Assembly: GCF_027942865.1 (NCBI RefSeq) | Contig: NC_134509.1 | Location: 21,314,697-21,378,696 of the forward strand | Length of the DNA: 64,000 nt | Reading direction: 5' to 3' | Origin: Odontesthes bonariensis | Taxonomy: Eukaryota; Chordata; Actinopteri; Atheriniformes; Atherinopsidae | Part shown: positions 46,272-59,842 of the stretch, piece after piece | Numbering within the stretch: position 1 is the stretch's first letter | How the letters are laid out: each line of letters opens with the position of its first letter | Position numbers and translations under genes: made by a program | The notes under the pieces: model-generated | Told to the model about the DNA's origin: nothing | What the model saw: the letters and a program-made list of their open reading frames with translations, nothing else | The model's database searches: none

Positions 46272-46277
46272 GATAAA
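46272..46277 (+). other. Variant polyadenylation signal, perforin C
   Basis: GATAAA sits where perforin A has AATAAA, with conserved following sequence (CAGCAAAG). GATAAA is a weak variant. No canonical AATAAA lies nearer to the stop. Confidence 0.45.
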
Positions 46278-46299
46278 GAACCAGCAAAGGCACACTTGT

Positions 46300-47650
46300 C
46301 TCTGTGTGATTTATTTTCAACACGTAAAATGTGATTCAAGTCTTAATTAAGCACATGATTGCAAAAGGATGCATACACTCACTGCCCCGCTATTACCACC
46401 AGTAATGTATCTCATGATAAGAACTGACTTAGCCACTGATAACTGGCCTTGAATGATTTTATACAGAATCAATTTCCCCAAAAAAGTGATTATCTTGGTG
46501 TCATCTGCATGACAAATCTGAGAAACTAGTATGTTTTAAGGAGATTTAAAAAAAAAAAGGTAAAAACATACCAAATATGATGACAAACACATATTAATTA
46601 TTATTAATTATTAGTAGAAACAATATTAATGTGTTTCTTCAAATGCTTCTCTTAGAAAGAATAAATAAATGGCCTTTTCAGAGCTTTCTTCTCCTTTTTT
46701 GTTGCCTATTTCAAAAATCGACTCATTTGAATGATCTTCAGGGTGGAGTAACCAAAAATGTGTGAATGCATTTAGTTAAATATAAAACATGTTAGAATAT
46801 AAGAGACTATGATGACAAACAGGACGCCAGCAGCCACGGCCTGTTCACTTCAAGCACTTATTACCAGTTCAGTAAGCAGTTCTCATTTTAGTCCACAATC
46901 CAAAACATTCGTAGTTGGACATTTGCTGAGCTTATACAAATGTTTTCAAATGATTTACTCACCCACAGCACTCACAGAGTTATCTGTGCAATGAGGCGAT
47001 TAACAGGTGCATTTTAGTTTGTGTCTATTACATTTCTAAATAAAGACAGAGATTGTTTGCACCTGGTTCTGAGACGTGTCTCCACATGCGCAGAGAGCAT
47101 CTGCTTGCGATCAGATGTATGCAGACATGGTTTATTACATATGCGCCATGTACACAGATCAGACGTGCACCAATCACGATGTAAACACATGCTGGTAAAC
47201 ACAGCATGCACACAGAGCCATGAGAGGAAATGCATGAGATGGGATCAAGTTACTGACCGGAATATGTGCAGCGCCACAATGCTGCGGACTGTTTGAGAAA
47301 ACATTCAAGACATTCTGCAGCTTCTGACTTTCTCTTTGGGAGTCTGAAGATGCTTTACGTTTACGGGCTGATTTTCAGTTATAACCACTGACCTGTTTAG
47401 TCATCCGACAAAAGAAATCAAAGAAAACATGTGAATGAGAGCAGCTTTATTGGAAATTCAGCTGTATAATTATACTCTCAGACTTTAGTGTTCATGCAAA
47501 AAGGTGGAACTTTGGAGCACGTTTAGAGCATCAAGGCCCAGTTGAGTTTAGTTGAGCATTTGATCCCCAACCACCTTATCTGGTTGTGTTTGTCCGGCTT
47601 TGAGTGGTTTGAACTGAATTTGGTACAATTTCGGTTTTTTTTTGTTAGTT
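46300..47650. other. No gene recognised
   Basis: AT-rich sequence. Overlapping short frames on both strands at 47010-47300 show no domain. Confidence 0.5.
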
Positions 47651-47654
47651 TGTT

Positions 47655-47825
47655 TGTTATTATTTTTTGGGCTTTTTATGCCTTTATTGGATAGGACAGT
47701 TGGACAAAGAGAACGACATGCAGCAAAGGCCGCCCGATGCGACACTCAAACCGGGGCCGACTGCAGTGAGGACTGTAGCCTCTGTACATGGGGTGCCTGC
47801 ACAACCCACTACGCCACCAAACCAA
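47655..47825. repeat. Teleost tRNA-related dispersed repeat, copy 2
   Basis: GGGCTTTTTATGCCTTTATTG, a GCAGCAAAGGCC word and CTCTGTACATGGGGTGCC match the order of the copy at 41268. It ends in a tRNA-like CACTACGCCACC segment. Confidence 0.7.
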
Positions 47826-47829
47826 CATC

Positions 47830-49060
47830 TTTACATGCATTTCAAAAGTCCAGTTTTGACTGAACGAACACGATTTATTACTTTTTTACTTGCCTCTTAA
47901 TTGTTTCCCTTTTTCAGTGTTTCTGAATGCGGAGCAAGATCTAGCTCACCATTTCAGAATGATACACTCTTCACTGTCAGGTTTACAGTGTTAATGATTA
48001 TTGAAAAATATTCAAATATTGTTCCTTAAATTAAAGAAGTTATAGGAACAATAAGTGGAAATGGGGCTTCAAGGACACATGCACACGTTTAGTTATATTT
48101 CATTCAGTTTGAGCAAAAAAGGATGGATTTCTAAAACTTTACATCTTTTAAATCATCGCTTCATCGCGTTTCTGGGAAAGTTTCTTTTTCTTTTGCCTGG
48201 ACCAATAGTACTTTAATCTGTATAAACTTTAAAATAATAGCTTGGAAAATTTAGGGGAAACTACCAGTTAATCAACTGGTATTAGAAATATAGAAATGAC
48301 TATAAATAGATGGTGATGATTACAGCTTAATGCTGTGAGTGCTTGCTGGTTCTTACTGCGACACAGTGATGCTTCCAAATGTGTCCTCATATGAAAATAA
48401 TGGCTGCTGCAGAGGATACGAGTCTGTGTCTAAGGCTGTAAATAGACACAAAGATTTTTATACTGTACACTGCATACACTGTGTGATGTATAATGGAAGA
48501 AAACAGATGGACCCACATCAAAGAATAGAGATCCATGCCTTTATCCGCACTTTTCTCAAGCCTGCTATCAAACAATGACCCCTTCATGAGCGGGCATTAT
48601 TCAGACTCACCCTTACTTCTAAACCAGGTCATCTTAGTCCTTCAAGTTGACAGTCTCCTGCTGGTCTGGCTTATCCACACCCCATTCCTTTCTCCTTCCC
48701 TTGCTCTTAAAAGAAAAGAGACAGAATTGAGGGATTTGCCTCACGGTAGGTAGCTGTTTTATGTGTAGCATATGAAAAAAAGAGGTTTTTTTTCTCTTTT
48801 TGTTTTTTATGGTGGGACTTGGCAAAGAGAGCCAGGAGCCCACTTGAGGAGCAGTGGGTCTTAGAACTGGATGATTTGTTTGGAGAAGCCCTCTCCAACC
48901 AAAAGGAGGATTAGCTGCACACAGGTTCCCATGGAACCAAGACGAAGTGGAAAGGCCTTTTAGAGGTTGCTACACCCCTGCATGACTACATAAGCATGCA
49001 AGTACACACACATGCACAAAAAACACAAACATGAACAACATACAAGAATTTGCACCTGTC
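47830..49060. other. No gene recognised
   Basis: Short frames only; possible intron of the candidate exon at 49.1 kb. Confidence 0.45.
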
Positions 49061-49062
49061 CT

Positions 49063-49161
49063 CCAAGAGAATTCCCATGGGCACACCAACAATAGGGGTA
49101 CAGTGATCGGGCCAAGTATTGGCTGGTTTGCTCAGTTCTACCCGCAGAGCTTCCCACCGTC
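49063..49161 (-). CDS. Possible internal exon of an unknown gene
   Basis: On the minus strand an acceptor TTGTTCTGTTTGCAG precedes an open stretch that reads RWEALRVELSKPANTWPDHC and then TPIVGVPMGILLED. A possible donor CAG/GTGCAA follows, though it is weaker than consensus. The peptide has a protein-like composition but I cannot name the family. No partner exon was found in the window. It could also be part of an unrecognised transposon. Confidence 0.25.
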
Positions 49162-49164
49162 TGC

Positions 49165-52100
49165 AAACAGAACAACTTATGGTAAAAACAATGTGGAACA
49201 CATGAAATAAACCACTGTTTCCAATGGATTTGTATGATGCTTATTTGCACTGATTACAGCGTTAGCTTAACTTGGTTAAGCTAACAAACACATTTAGAGC
49301 TAAATAGGGACATTAATTTTCATCGTTCTTCTTGGCTGCATCCACCTTCGTTAACAAACAGTTTTTAGAGCACAAGGAAGTATCTGAGATGTAAACAAAT
49401 AGAAGGGTTAACACCACATAGAGGATGCCCTCTTTATACCGCCTTCACACACCTTTACTCTTTCAGACAGAAGCCAGTGGAACCAGTGTAATGTGTAACA
49501 TGACAATGTCGCTGTCTTGTGTGGGAACTAAATAAAGGCCTAAAAGCTCACTCTGGGAATGTAGAATCATGTGATGTTCTGAATATGTGCTGGTTTATTA
49601 AGATATCTTTGGAGGAGGGCCAACAAAGTTTTAAAGACATCACCATGAGATCCTTGAAAACAACCAATGAAATATATAATTGTTTGTTGTATTGTTTTGT
49701 CAAATAACACACATACAAACAGTATAAACTGCATAAACTTTGCATAAACTAATGAGGATCCTCTTTTGTCTAATATAACACATGCACGTCCTTCTAAACT
49801 GTTCACAGTGGAAGGATAAGACGGCAGAGGCTTCATAAGCTGCAGCTGCTGCCATCTGCTGGCCCTCATGAGGGATTTCTGCAGTTACGTCTTTCACTGT
49901 GACATGAACTTTGTCCTTCTCATTTTGTAAACCACAAACTTCTAATGGAAGGAGAAATACTGGGCAAAGCTCCATCTGGGAATCACTTCCATCTGAATCC
50001 TAATCAGAAAACATGGTGTCCAACCTAATCGACTTAATACACAGATGAATCAATGAGTTCAACACCTGTTCTAGTATAAAACGACTTTATACTGGAATGC
50101 AAAAAACCATAAACCCCAAAAACAAATGATGAAGTCAAATATAGCAACCAAAACTATTTTATTCTCAGTTGTGATGCCATCTTAGACAGGAAGACAATTT
50201 TGAGCCAGTGGGAGGAAGACATGTCACCAGGGTTGATGGTGATGCTTTGAAATGAAGCAACAATATAAGAAAAACTCATGTGTTGTGCAAGTAAGTATAT
50301 AGACTTAGTGCACAAAAAGTGTGCAACATTTTATAAGATAAGGTTTTAATGTCCACTGAAGGGTTTGGTACAAGTAGATCATTCTTCTTGGAAAAAAAAA
50401 CCAAACTAATTTGTATAAATCTCTAATGCTACATTAGTTTAACTTGATCTATTAAAGTTTGTTACAACAGTATGTTACCTTTAATCATGAATATTCATCT
50501 CGTGGCATTTGATTCTAATGAATTAATGCGAATGTATGACAGTCATTGTTATTTTAATTGCTTGGTTACCATTCGACGAGTCCACAACTGCTGTAGGAGA
50601 CATTATGTGGTAAATTTCATGGTGAGGCAGCCCAGTTGTGTTTATGTGGTTCTGAGAATAACCTCATGATCCTGTTGAATGTTGTAATGTAACATTTTGG
50701 TATAACTACTGGTACCAAAATGTGAAGCTTTGTTGGGCTAAATGGTGGATTTATCTGGGTTTGACCACATATGGAGCCATTTGGGATGATGTAGGTACGG
50801 TTAATAAAACCTCCTGAAGCTGCTTTTTCCCATTATATGTTAAACTCGCAGAAGTAACAGTCGCATTTTTCCTTAAAAATAAGGCTTTACTAGAACTTGT
50901 TTTGTGTGAGTCTTTGTAAACCGCAGCATTGCTGTTGTAGAAGCATTTTTTTGTTGTACATGGAGCTTACACATTAAGACATAATCTGTCACTTGCTACA
51001 CAAACCTTTTCATCTTCGTGACAGCTAATGTGTGACGGGAACTTTCTTTAAGTGCTCTTATGACAAGAATGAGACTTATGTTACACACAAACCCTCATTT
51101 TCGGATGCTCAGTATATGTGGGTATATGACTGAATTAATGTTTGCATGCTTAATGCTGGGGGACCCCCATGGTGATATCACAGTAAAAGCAGCTGCCACG
51201 ACTGCTGCCCCTCCCAATATCAGCTCAGGCAGTTGCTGTGGTTGTCCGCTGCGACCTGGGAAATCTCTGGTCCCTTTCATCTCCCAGTGCAGACCCAGTA
51301 TGCAGGATTGAACAACTGGTAGCACTGCTGTCAACACCTCTCAGTGCATGCCACAGACCTCTTAGACCTGTTGCAAACATAGCAGACATTAGCATGCCAG
51401 CAGTTCTCTTCTTGAAGATCTCTGACAGCATTAGCACATGCTAAGTCAAGGGCATATGGGAGAGCCATCTGTCAAGAGGAGGGAATTCCTGGTGCTTCTC
51501 TCAAGGTCGCTCCCACCATTCAAAGCAACAGTGCTCTGTCATGACTCCCCCGGAAGGTGCTAACTTGGTAACGCTGACAGTTTAGCTTGGACGTCCCGGC
51601 ATGTTTGAAAGAGAGTTAAATGCTGCTTTACAGTCCCACAGCTGGGCATCTGTGTAACACGGCACGACTAACAAATCACATGGGAATCACTGCAACTATT
51701 CACAGAAAAATAGGGGAAAAAAGGCTTAAAAACAGATAATTTTAAAAGTAATGGTGGCATTATACAAGATACAACAAAGGAAAATATGTTGGGTATGCTG
51801 TCATCAAGGGAATATATTTTATATTCTGATATTTATGTCTGCAGCTTAAAGTGTTTCTTTACAAGAGTAAAACACTTAAAAAAAACAGCTGTTTAGAGTT
51901 TTTAAAGACATTTGGAACTGAAATACACATAAAGACATGCTGTTTCAGAGCAGTTATAGACCTTCAGAGGTATCTGCTGTTTATTCAACACAGCTGGATG
52001 GACGTGCAGTCCTCTAAAAAGCTAACAATGCATAGGTTCCAGAGAGGATGCTACGACTGAATGCTGTTTTGTTGAAAGGTAGTTCAAGCCGGCACGAGCT

Positions 52101-52430
52101 GGGAGGGGCCAACAACAACTGATTGCACAGCAAACAGGATGAAGAGCTAAAACACGTAAATACCAAAGAAGCACAGGTGAAAAGCTCTGACAGCAGCTGC
52201 ACTGGACAGTATTTATTATCTAAACACTTAGTTTCACTCCATCACAAAGCAGATTGTTCACTTTGAGGTCTGTCTTTTCCACAGCAGAGCAAAAGCTAAA
52301 AAGACCAACAACATCACCGACACAACTAAGAGCGGCCCAAGTATTAGCTGAACGCTGTAACATGTAGACATGAGTTTACAAGGCACCACTGAAGAGCATG
52401 CAGAGACCTATGCTCAGCCCTTAAGGCATC
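49165..52430. other. No gene recognised
   Basis: Mostly AT-rich with short frames. A GC-richer segment at about 51180-51450 is open on both strands but shows no domain I recognise; it could be an old retrocopy. Confidence 0.45.
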
Positions 52431-52434
52431 TTAA

Positions 52435-53093
52435 AGGGATAGTTTGCCTCTTTTGACATGAAGCTGTATGACATCCCATATTAGCAATATCATTTATGAA
52501 CATTTTCTTACCCCCTGCTGCGTCCTGTGAGCCGAGTTCCAGCTGAGTTTTGGTGTTGATGAAGGTAGTCCGGCTAGTTTGCTAGGGTCCCGAAAATAAA
52601 GCGTCTTGCTTCTCAAAACAATATGCGTTCAAAAGAGTAATACATTTGCATCACAAAATCGTCCCTCCAGAAAAAGTCAGACCTCACAATCGCTTGGCGC
52701 TATTTCTCTCTACCTTCGTATCACTGCGGGCTGTGTAAACTGTGCAGACCGAGCACTCCCCTGCTTCCGAGCAGTAAACACCGTAACAGGTGCGGCTATC
52801 GCTAGGTGGCTGAACGCATTGATATGAAGGGAGGCAAAAATAGCGCCAAGCGATTGTGAGGTCTGACTTTTTCTGGAGGGACGATTTTGTGATGCAAATG
52901 TATTACTCTTTTGAACGCGTTTTGAGAAGCAAAACGCTTTATTTTTGGGACCCCAGCAAACTAGCCGGTCAACGCCAAAACGAGGCTGGAACTCGGCTCA
53001 CAGGACGCAGCAGGGGGTAAGAAAATGTTCATAAATGATGTTGCTAATATGGGATGTCATACAGCTTCATGTCAAAAGAGGCGAACTATCCCT
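52435..53093. mobile_element. Long foldback TTAA MITE (659 bp)
   Basis: TTAA/AGGGATAGTT at the left and its complement AACTATCCCT/TTAA at the right bound two arms of about 270-290 bases that are complementary through almost their whole length (for example GGACGCAGCAGGGGG against CCCCCTGCTGCGTCC). The loop is at about 52724-52821. No transposase. TTAA targets point to piggyBac or Kolobok. Confidence 0.85.
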
Positions 53094-53099
53094 TTAAAG

Positions 53100-53490
53100 G
53101 AGGATTTCCTTGAACTTCCTGTCACACCATCTGTCACTCATTTCCTTTATTGTTGGATCAGAGGTCCAGTGTGCAGGATGTGTTGATATCTAGCGAAGCA
53201 AATTGCAAACTGCAATCACCAGATTGCACTCAAAACACATGTAACTGTGTGAAACTTTGTTCTAAAGTCACTCAATTTTGTGCTCACTTGATAATTATTT
53301 CCTCTTTTTCTGTATGTAAATAAAAAAAATAGCTAAGTTCAGGATCATCCAGTAAGCTAAAGTTTTTTCACTGTCCAACTTGATGCTTTTTACTCTTTAC
53401 TTTAATTCAAACCCCACATTTGTTTGGTTAGGTTGGCAGACCTGCAACACAGTATTCTTTACTACTTACTTTAACGAACCTCCCATTTCA
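53100..53490. other. No gene recognised
   Basis: Unique-looking AT-rich sequence between a MITE and a LINE tail. Its right part may belong to the LINE. Confidence 0.45.
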
Positions 53491-53494
53491 CATT

Positions 53495-53735
53495 AGACAA
53501 GCCCCTTCACTGCCCATTTTTAAAACTCGTCTTAAAACCCATTTTTATTCCCTGGCTTTTAACCCAGCATGAGACTCTGTTTCAGTTATTGTTTTATTGT
53601 TTTTATTGTTTTAATATTGTTCTTATGTTTTATGCCATATATTTTGTGTTGTTATTCATGTACAGCACTTTGTTTCAGCCACGGCTGTTTTAAAGGGCTT
53701 TATAAATAAAGTTGAGTTGAGTTGAGTGGAGTTGA
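53495..53735 (+). mobile_element. LINE 3' end (CR1/L2-type)
   Basis: A short plus-strand frame reads SLPIFKTRLKTHFYSLAF before a stop, the usual final segment of these LINE proteins. The tail follows with TACAGCACTTTG, GGGCTTTATAAATAAAG and short GTTGA repeats. Confidence 0.75.
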
Positions 53736-53739
53736 GTTA

Positions 53740-56700
53740 CTTTAGAACAACCAATTTGTATCCAAAGAAGCTCCTCAAATGTCCCTCTTCTCTTTCCTCC
53801 TCCATTTTACGACAGTAAAACAAAGGTATGAAACGAACACTGTCTCCAGAGCTGAATTGTTGGGTTTTATTGCAGTTACAGTAGTTTTTCCTCAATCTTG
53901 GAAGTTCAGATTGGGGTTGAGATATTAATTTGGATGCAACGTGCTGTTTATGCTACAATATCTCAGCAAAAATCAACCACACTGGACCTGTTCAACTGTC
54001 CCTTTTACAGTGAGTGCCACATGTTAGAAAGTTTTTTACCTCATCCTCATCCACATGACCGTGAAACATGAACAACACGGGGAAGCAATTCAAAGCAAAT
54101 GCAATGTTTTTCATGCATTTTCATGATTTAACTTAGGACCTGGCTGAAATTTTACGACCATTCTGTACTTGTAGAACTAACTTCCTAACTGAAAGTGTAA
54201 ATCCAAACAGGGAGCTCTATTCCTGCTGCATGTGAGGCAGGAATAGAGTTTGTTGGCTTGAGACAAATTCAGCAATTCACGCTGATTTTAATTACAGCCA
54301 ACAGGGCAGTGCAAGCAACATTAAAGGCCCAAAACACACAGGGCTACGTTTCAGGCAAGGCTTCCTTTCTCTTTTTTCCTTCTTTGTCACTTTTTCTTGT
54401 CCTCCCACCCTCGGTTGCCCCCTCCTTCACTGTAATCCAGTGGCGGAATTTCACTCGACAAGTGATCAAAGACCAGTAGCACGATGCCAGGTGCGGCTGT
54501 AGCTTCAACCGTTGACAACCACCTCGCAATTTCTCCCCCTTTCCTTTTCTCTCCTCTGAAAAAAAGAGAGAAAACCTAAACAAAGCTGGGTGAACCGCTG
54601 TGTGTGTGTGTTTGAGTCGGTGGAAAAACAGTTTCACACCTCCACTCCATTATTTTTTTAAGACTTTATTCTTTTTCTTTTTTTTTTCAGAGGGGGAAGT
54701 TGGTCTAGTTTTTTCCTTATTTTTGACGTTGATCTGCGTTACCCAGTCTCCCGTCCCCCTCCGTGCACTGTGTGGTGGCCGGTTTGAGGAGTTCTGTGAC
54801 AGTAAATTACGGCACTCTCGAGGCAGACGAGCAGCAGGAGTTTTGGAACAGAGAGAGGATGCGCGGCAGGGATTAGGCTTTATTAAGACTCAGCCACCAG
54901 GCATTGGCACAACAACCCAACATGCAGGTGTGTGCGAGTGTATAAGTGAAGGATACAGCACAAAGTATCTCTCTCAGCCTATAGGCGGCCCTACAGTGAA
55001 GTATGATTCACATCAGCTCTAATAGGTATCTCATGTCTCAAAGTGTTGCTGTACTTGTTTGGAGAATGTGGCCCCGATGAACAGTTTCTGTATAGATATA
55101 TATCCACAGATGGACAAATTCAACACATTAAATGCAGAGCCAGTCTCATTTATTTGTTTAGATTTGTTAGCATCTTGGCATTTCTTAGATTAATGTTGTT
55201 TGTGAGTGATTTCAAATTGGATTTCAGTCTCCTGAAGCCACAAATAAAGTTGTGAAACTATGTGCTGCTGTCAGTTAGACAGCAAAAACTTTTTATTTAT
55301 TTATCCAGAACAGAAGAATCCTCTCGAAACAGTCTGGTAACACACACCCAAAATAAAGGTGCTGATAAATTATGGAGGTATTGTTATACTCAGTGGGTCT
55401 ACATGATGAGATTAATTTGATTATAGCTATAGTTGTGTTATGCTCCTTATTTGAGCAAGGGTAATTATCCTTGGATATATGGCGCTGAATGAATGGAATC
55501 ATAGGCACAAAGCATGTCATACCCCGGTATGATAGGTGGCGCTGTACCCATTTCAACTATTGCTAATAGAGCCACTTCCTGTTGACCTCTTCAACAACAA
55601 TAACAACAACAAACTCAGGCATTTGAGAAAGATGGAGAACGAAGAGCAAGATGAAGCTACGTCCCTCTACATTTCGTCTGTGATGAGCTGCTTGTTGCAC
55701 AAACGTGATGCACAACGGAGCATTCTCCATCGGGTTGTTTGTTTCTTTCTGACGACAACAGTAATATCGTCTCCTTTGACTTCCAGGTCACGACCCCCGG
55801 AAAAATCTTTAGCATGCGCAGTACGCAAAGTCCAATTCAAACTAAGGTGTCTACATGAATTTAATAACTCATTGTAATTTAGCCCTTAATCCGATTCTTT
55901 CAGTGCCATGTAACTCCACTGAATGTTGCTGCATTCATGGGTTTTCTAGATCTTTTAATAAAACCAAAAGTAGCATCTAAGGGTGCTTTCACATGTTGCC
56001 TCTATCTGGACTTTAGGACTGAATGAAAATCACAGGTTGGAAACGCTCCTGTGCAAAAAGTCCAGATCAACCAGAAGAATCCTTGTCTGACAAAAAGGAA
56101 GCAGCTCGGTCCAGATCAAACTGAGCTGCGATTCAATTTATGTCAAGATGTGCGTTTGAACCGATTGAAGGTGTAGCAGGCAAAGATTTTGGAAACCAGG
56201 AAAAAACGGTAGCCAATGGCAACTGTGGTACAAAATCAGTTTTATAACAGGGATGATACATTAAAAAGCACAAAAGTCTGTTTTATTTCACACGTCATGT
56301 TGACAATAGATTTGGCTTTTTGTTGGATAACTGGGATGATAGCTAGCTTTCTGTATGGCAGGCCTGCTCGTTGGTCATGTATTGCATGGCGCTGGAGCAT
56401 CCGTACTGTCCAGTTTAGATCACGGTTTTGTCTTTTATTGGGTGTGCATATGAAGATATAAGTTACATGCCGAATCAACACCTATCTGCGACTTTACTCT
56501 GTTCACAAAATGAAGGAGACACAAAAGAAATTTTGGTTCCTGCTCGACTCGGCAACTAAAGTACAATACTCTACTTGTCCCAGTTGTTTGACGCTGTAGA
56601 AACACAAATGACAGAAAAAGGTTCTGACAGGCGGTTTAAATTGGCGAAACACATACCCTGAAGACACTGTTGCCCTATCGAAAACCTGCTTGTTTTTCTA

Positions 56701-57136
56701 ACTTTGAAGAAGTGGTTAAAACTGACAGAAAATTATCTCAGACAATATAATTCCGACATGTTGAGCAACTGAATCAGTGATGGTCCCATTAAAGAAAATC
56801 AAGCAAAAATATTCAGTCAATTCCTTTCAAGTAGATATGAAAATGGACTGTTGGAGCTGAAGAAGTCTTTTCTGGCTGTTAAATTGGATGTGCATATGAC
56901 AAATTTCAAAGGCTGTCAAAACAGAAAAAAAAATGGATGAGGGGGGAGAAGAAGAAAGGGTTGGGAAAAATACATTTACATCATAAATGCACAGGTTCCC
57001 TTTCAATAGGCCTCTTCAAAACTCTGTCAGGCTTTTAATGGTAGGCGAGTTCAAAGTGGCTCTAGACTCCCACTGCTTCCAGAGATAGAAGAAGAAGAAC
57101 GGCGTGTGTGTGTGACCGTATCCGTATGCGGTTTCG

Positions 57137-57182
<46 letters not shown>

Positions 57183-59840
57183 GACTTCTACCTCTCTGTC
57201 TGTGCCAGTTACCCACACCAAATCCTCCCCTGCTACACGCTCTATTGTGTGTGTGAACGTGTTTGTGCATGAGCGTACAAGTCTGCGTGATTGACAGGTG
57301 TGCACGTGAGGCAACTGCAGTGTCCCTCACTTTCTTCCTCCTCTCTACCTCTGTGATCACCCCTCTGCTTTTCTTCTCGACACCTTTTTCAGTGTCTCCT
57401 TCCATCCACTTCCACTCTGTGATTTCACTGTTTCTTCCGCTTCGCTCCCTCTTTCCTCCCAGTATGTCCTGGGCTGTTGGCGAGGGATTGCTCGAAATGG
57501 TGTCTTGGGGAATGTTACCAACATTCTGAAGACGCTCCGGATCCAGTACCAGCCAACCCCAGCCAGCCAGCCATGCCCCACGGCGATATCGCTGCATCAA
57601 AGCCACAAATGTTTCCCTTTTTCTTTGCCTCCCTCCTGTTTCTCTGTCTCTTTTTCTACGGTGGCACTTCCAGCAGCCTCGAATGTTTAAACTTCATATA
57701 TCAGCCTCATTACGGAGGCTCAAAGCCTTCCATCGATTCTAAAGGCACTCATTTGAATTTTTAATCACACGTATGTACGAGTGCTGCGCTCAGCAACTAT
57801 CCAACGCCAGCGTGCACATACACACCCTCTGACTCTCGTCTCCGCTCCTTCAGCTCTTTCAGAGTGCTTTGCCTCTGAAGTTTTTTGGAGTTTAAACTTC
57901 CGTTTCAAAAAAAGTCCAAGTTAATGTTGCTCCGAGTTTGAATTTGAAGCGATAAGTGTAGGCACACACTTCAAACTTCATTGTGAGCACAGTCAAAGCT
58001 TTGCTTGTGGGCGGCAGCGTTAACAGTGGCGCTCGATTGCCTGGCCGAGGTGTTACTCCAGTGTTGCCGTTCTCTTTGATGTCAAATGTGTAGTTTGAGC
58101 GTAGAGAATATTATATATAAAATATACAGTGACACGTCACTCAATTCCCCTCCTGGATGTAGGGCCTGCTCACGCTCGGTTACCATGTGCATACAGTCTT
58201 GGCTAAGCTACAGAGAGACTTTGTCACTCAAGCAATAACAGGGAGAGGGAGAAAGAATCCTTTAGATCTTTCTGCAAGAAGTACACCTTTGAATCTGAAT
58301 TTCCTTGCAAAAAAAAAGACGCTTTGAAAATCTAATGCATAAACATTATCTTCTTTCCCCCACCCTTCTACTTCATGCGCCCCTCCATTCCCTCCCTTCA
58401 CCTAAAGCGCAAAAGCTTCTGAGCGACTTTGGAAGAACTTCCCTTTTTTAGAGTCCTCAGTAACTTAAATAAGAGGCGGTCTGGGATTTGGATATTGTTA
58501 TGTCTCATCAAAGGCAGAGATCTTCAGCTACCCCCCCTCATCCTTGCCTGTTCTCTTGTTGTCTGTCAACGCCCAGTCTTCAAAAAAGATGTTTCTCCTC
58601 AAGACTGATGTACTGTAATCTGATAAACCCCCCACCCCACTGCATCTCCCCTATTTTGAGTCTTATTTATTTATTTTTAAAATCTTTGTTAGGGCACAAG
58701 CTAGCTCAGGGGAGCACAGGCGAAGATGTTGGCAGTAGTTCAGTCAGTTCTTGTGCTTTTTTGTGCCACATTAAAACACAATAACAATTGAAGAAAGTGG
58801 CCCATGATTCTTTTACCTGCAGCCAATTCACAAAAAAAGCACTTCCCCTGTTTCTATTTTTTATGAAAACACAAGAACACTAATGTTTCAAGGCGAAATG
58901 CATTGTTTTCCACATGATTTAGAAGCATGTTTGTTGCTTTCAGTGGCTACCTACAGTGGCTCACATATTTATGATAACATGAAAAAAACAAAAGTCCACA
59001 GTCTTCGTCTTTCTCAGAAGGTATTTATTGATTTGTCTTTGCATTTGACAGACACTCGCTGCTTTCTGCGCCATCTACCAGTGGGCAGCGGACTTCCTGC
59101 TGCTGTCAGTGTTAGCTCGACAGCAGCCCAGAATCCAGAGCGTTATCAGAAGTTCAATAGGTCGCAACGAAAAGCCTCACAGTGCTGCTGCAGCCAATGC
59201 AGGGACGCCATCTTATTATCCTAAGTGTGATCCATTGAATGCAAACCATATGTTACTCTCTCTCACTCCCTGCATCACATGTAGTTTTTCTCCTTTCCAG
59301 GAAAAAAAAACAACACACTTTTCCACCCCAACGCCCCCACACCATCACTCCAACCCCCCATCCTCTCCCCTTGCACCTGCCGCTGTGAACAGCAGGATCC
59401 CAGTGTGTGATTCTGTTCATCCCTCGCTTTTCTCCCTGCTCTCACCACTCCATCCCTCCATCCCTTTCTTTCATGTGTGCTCTGCTGTCAAGCCCAGCTG
59501 GATCAGGCCTGCCAGTCTGGTCACATGCAGTCTTTGTTGGTGCTGAAACAAGCAGAGACGGTAAACCCACAGAAGTCGTGTGTTTCTGCAGGGCCTCTTT
59601 ATGGCTGTGATAGATATTATATATGAAAACAGCGTAGATTTACAGTTGTGTTCTTGCTCTTCATGCGTGGACAAGCTTTAAAGTAGATGGTGTGGTTGTT
59701 GTTGACAGGAAATATGTCTCTATGTTGCAGTTGTCTTCCTTGAAAGTGCGATAATGGCAGATCATCTGGGTGTTTTCACTGAATTTGATTACGAGACTCA
59801 CATCACTATGAAGAGCTTTTTAAAGCCTTCCTCGGGATGT
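53740..59840. other. No gene recognised; probable intron or intergenic DNA
   Basis: Pyrimidine-rich segments (54340-54740, 57300-57660, 58330-58640, 59270-59480) and a CA microsatellite occur, but no coding region I can support. 55485-55880 and 55985-56120 resemble dispersed fish repeats (for example CCCCGGTATGATAGGTGGCG and GGGTGCTTTCACATG), though their limits are unclear. Confidence 0.45.
57139..57180. repeat. (CA)n microsatellite
   Basis: About 20 CA units following GTTTCGCACG. Long frames crossing it on both strands are artefacts of the repeat. Confidence 0.95.
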
Positions 59841-59842
59841 GG

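Noticed and set aside
57016..57606. 196-codon minus-strand frame
   Set aside because: It spans the CA microsatellite, giving long VC runs; low-complexity artefact.
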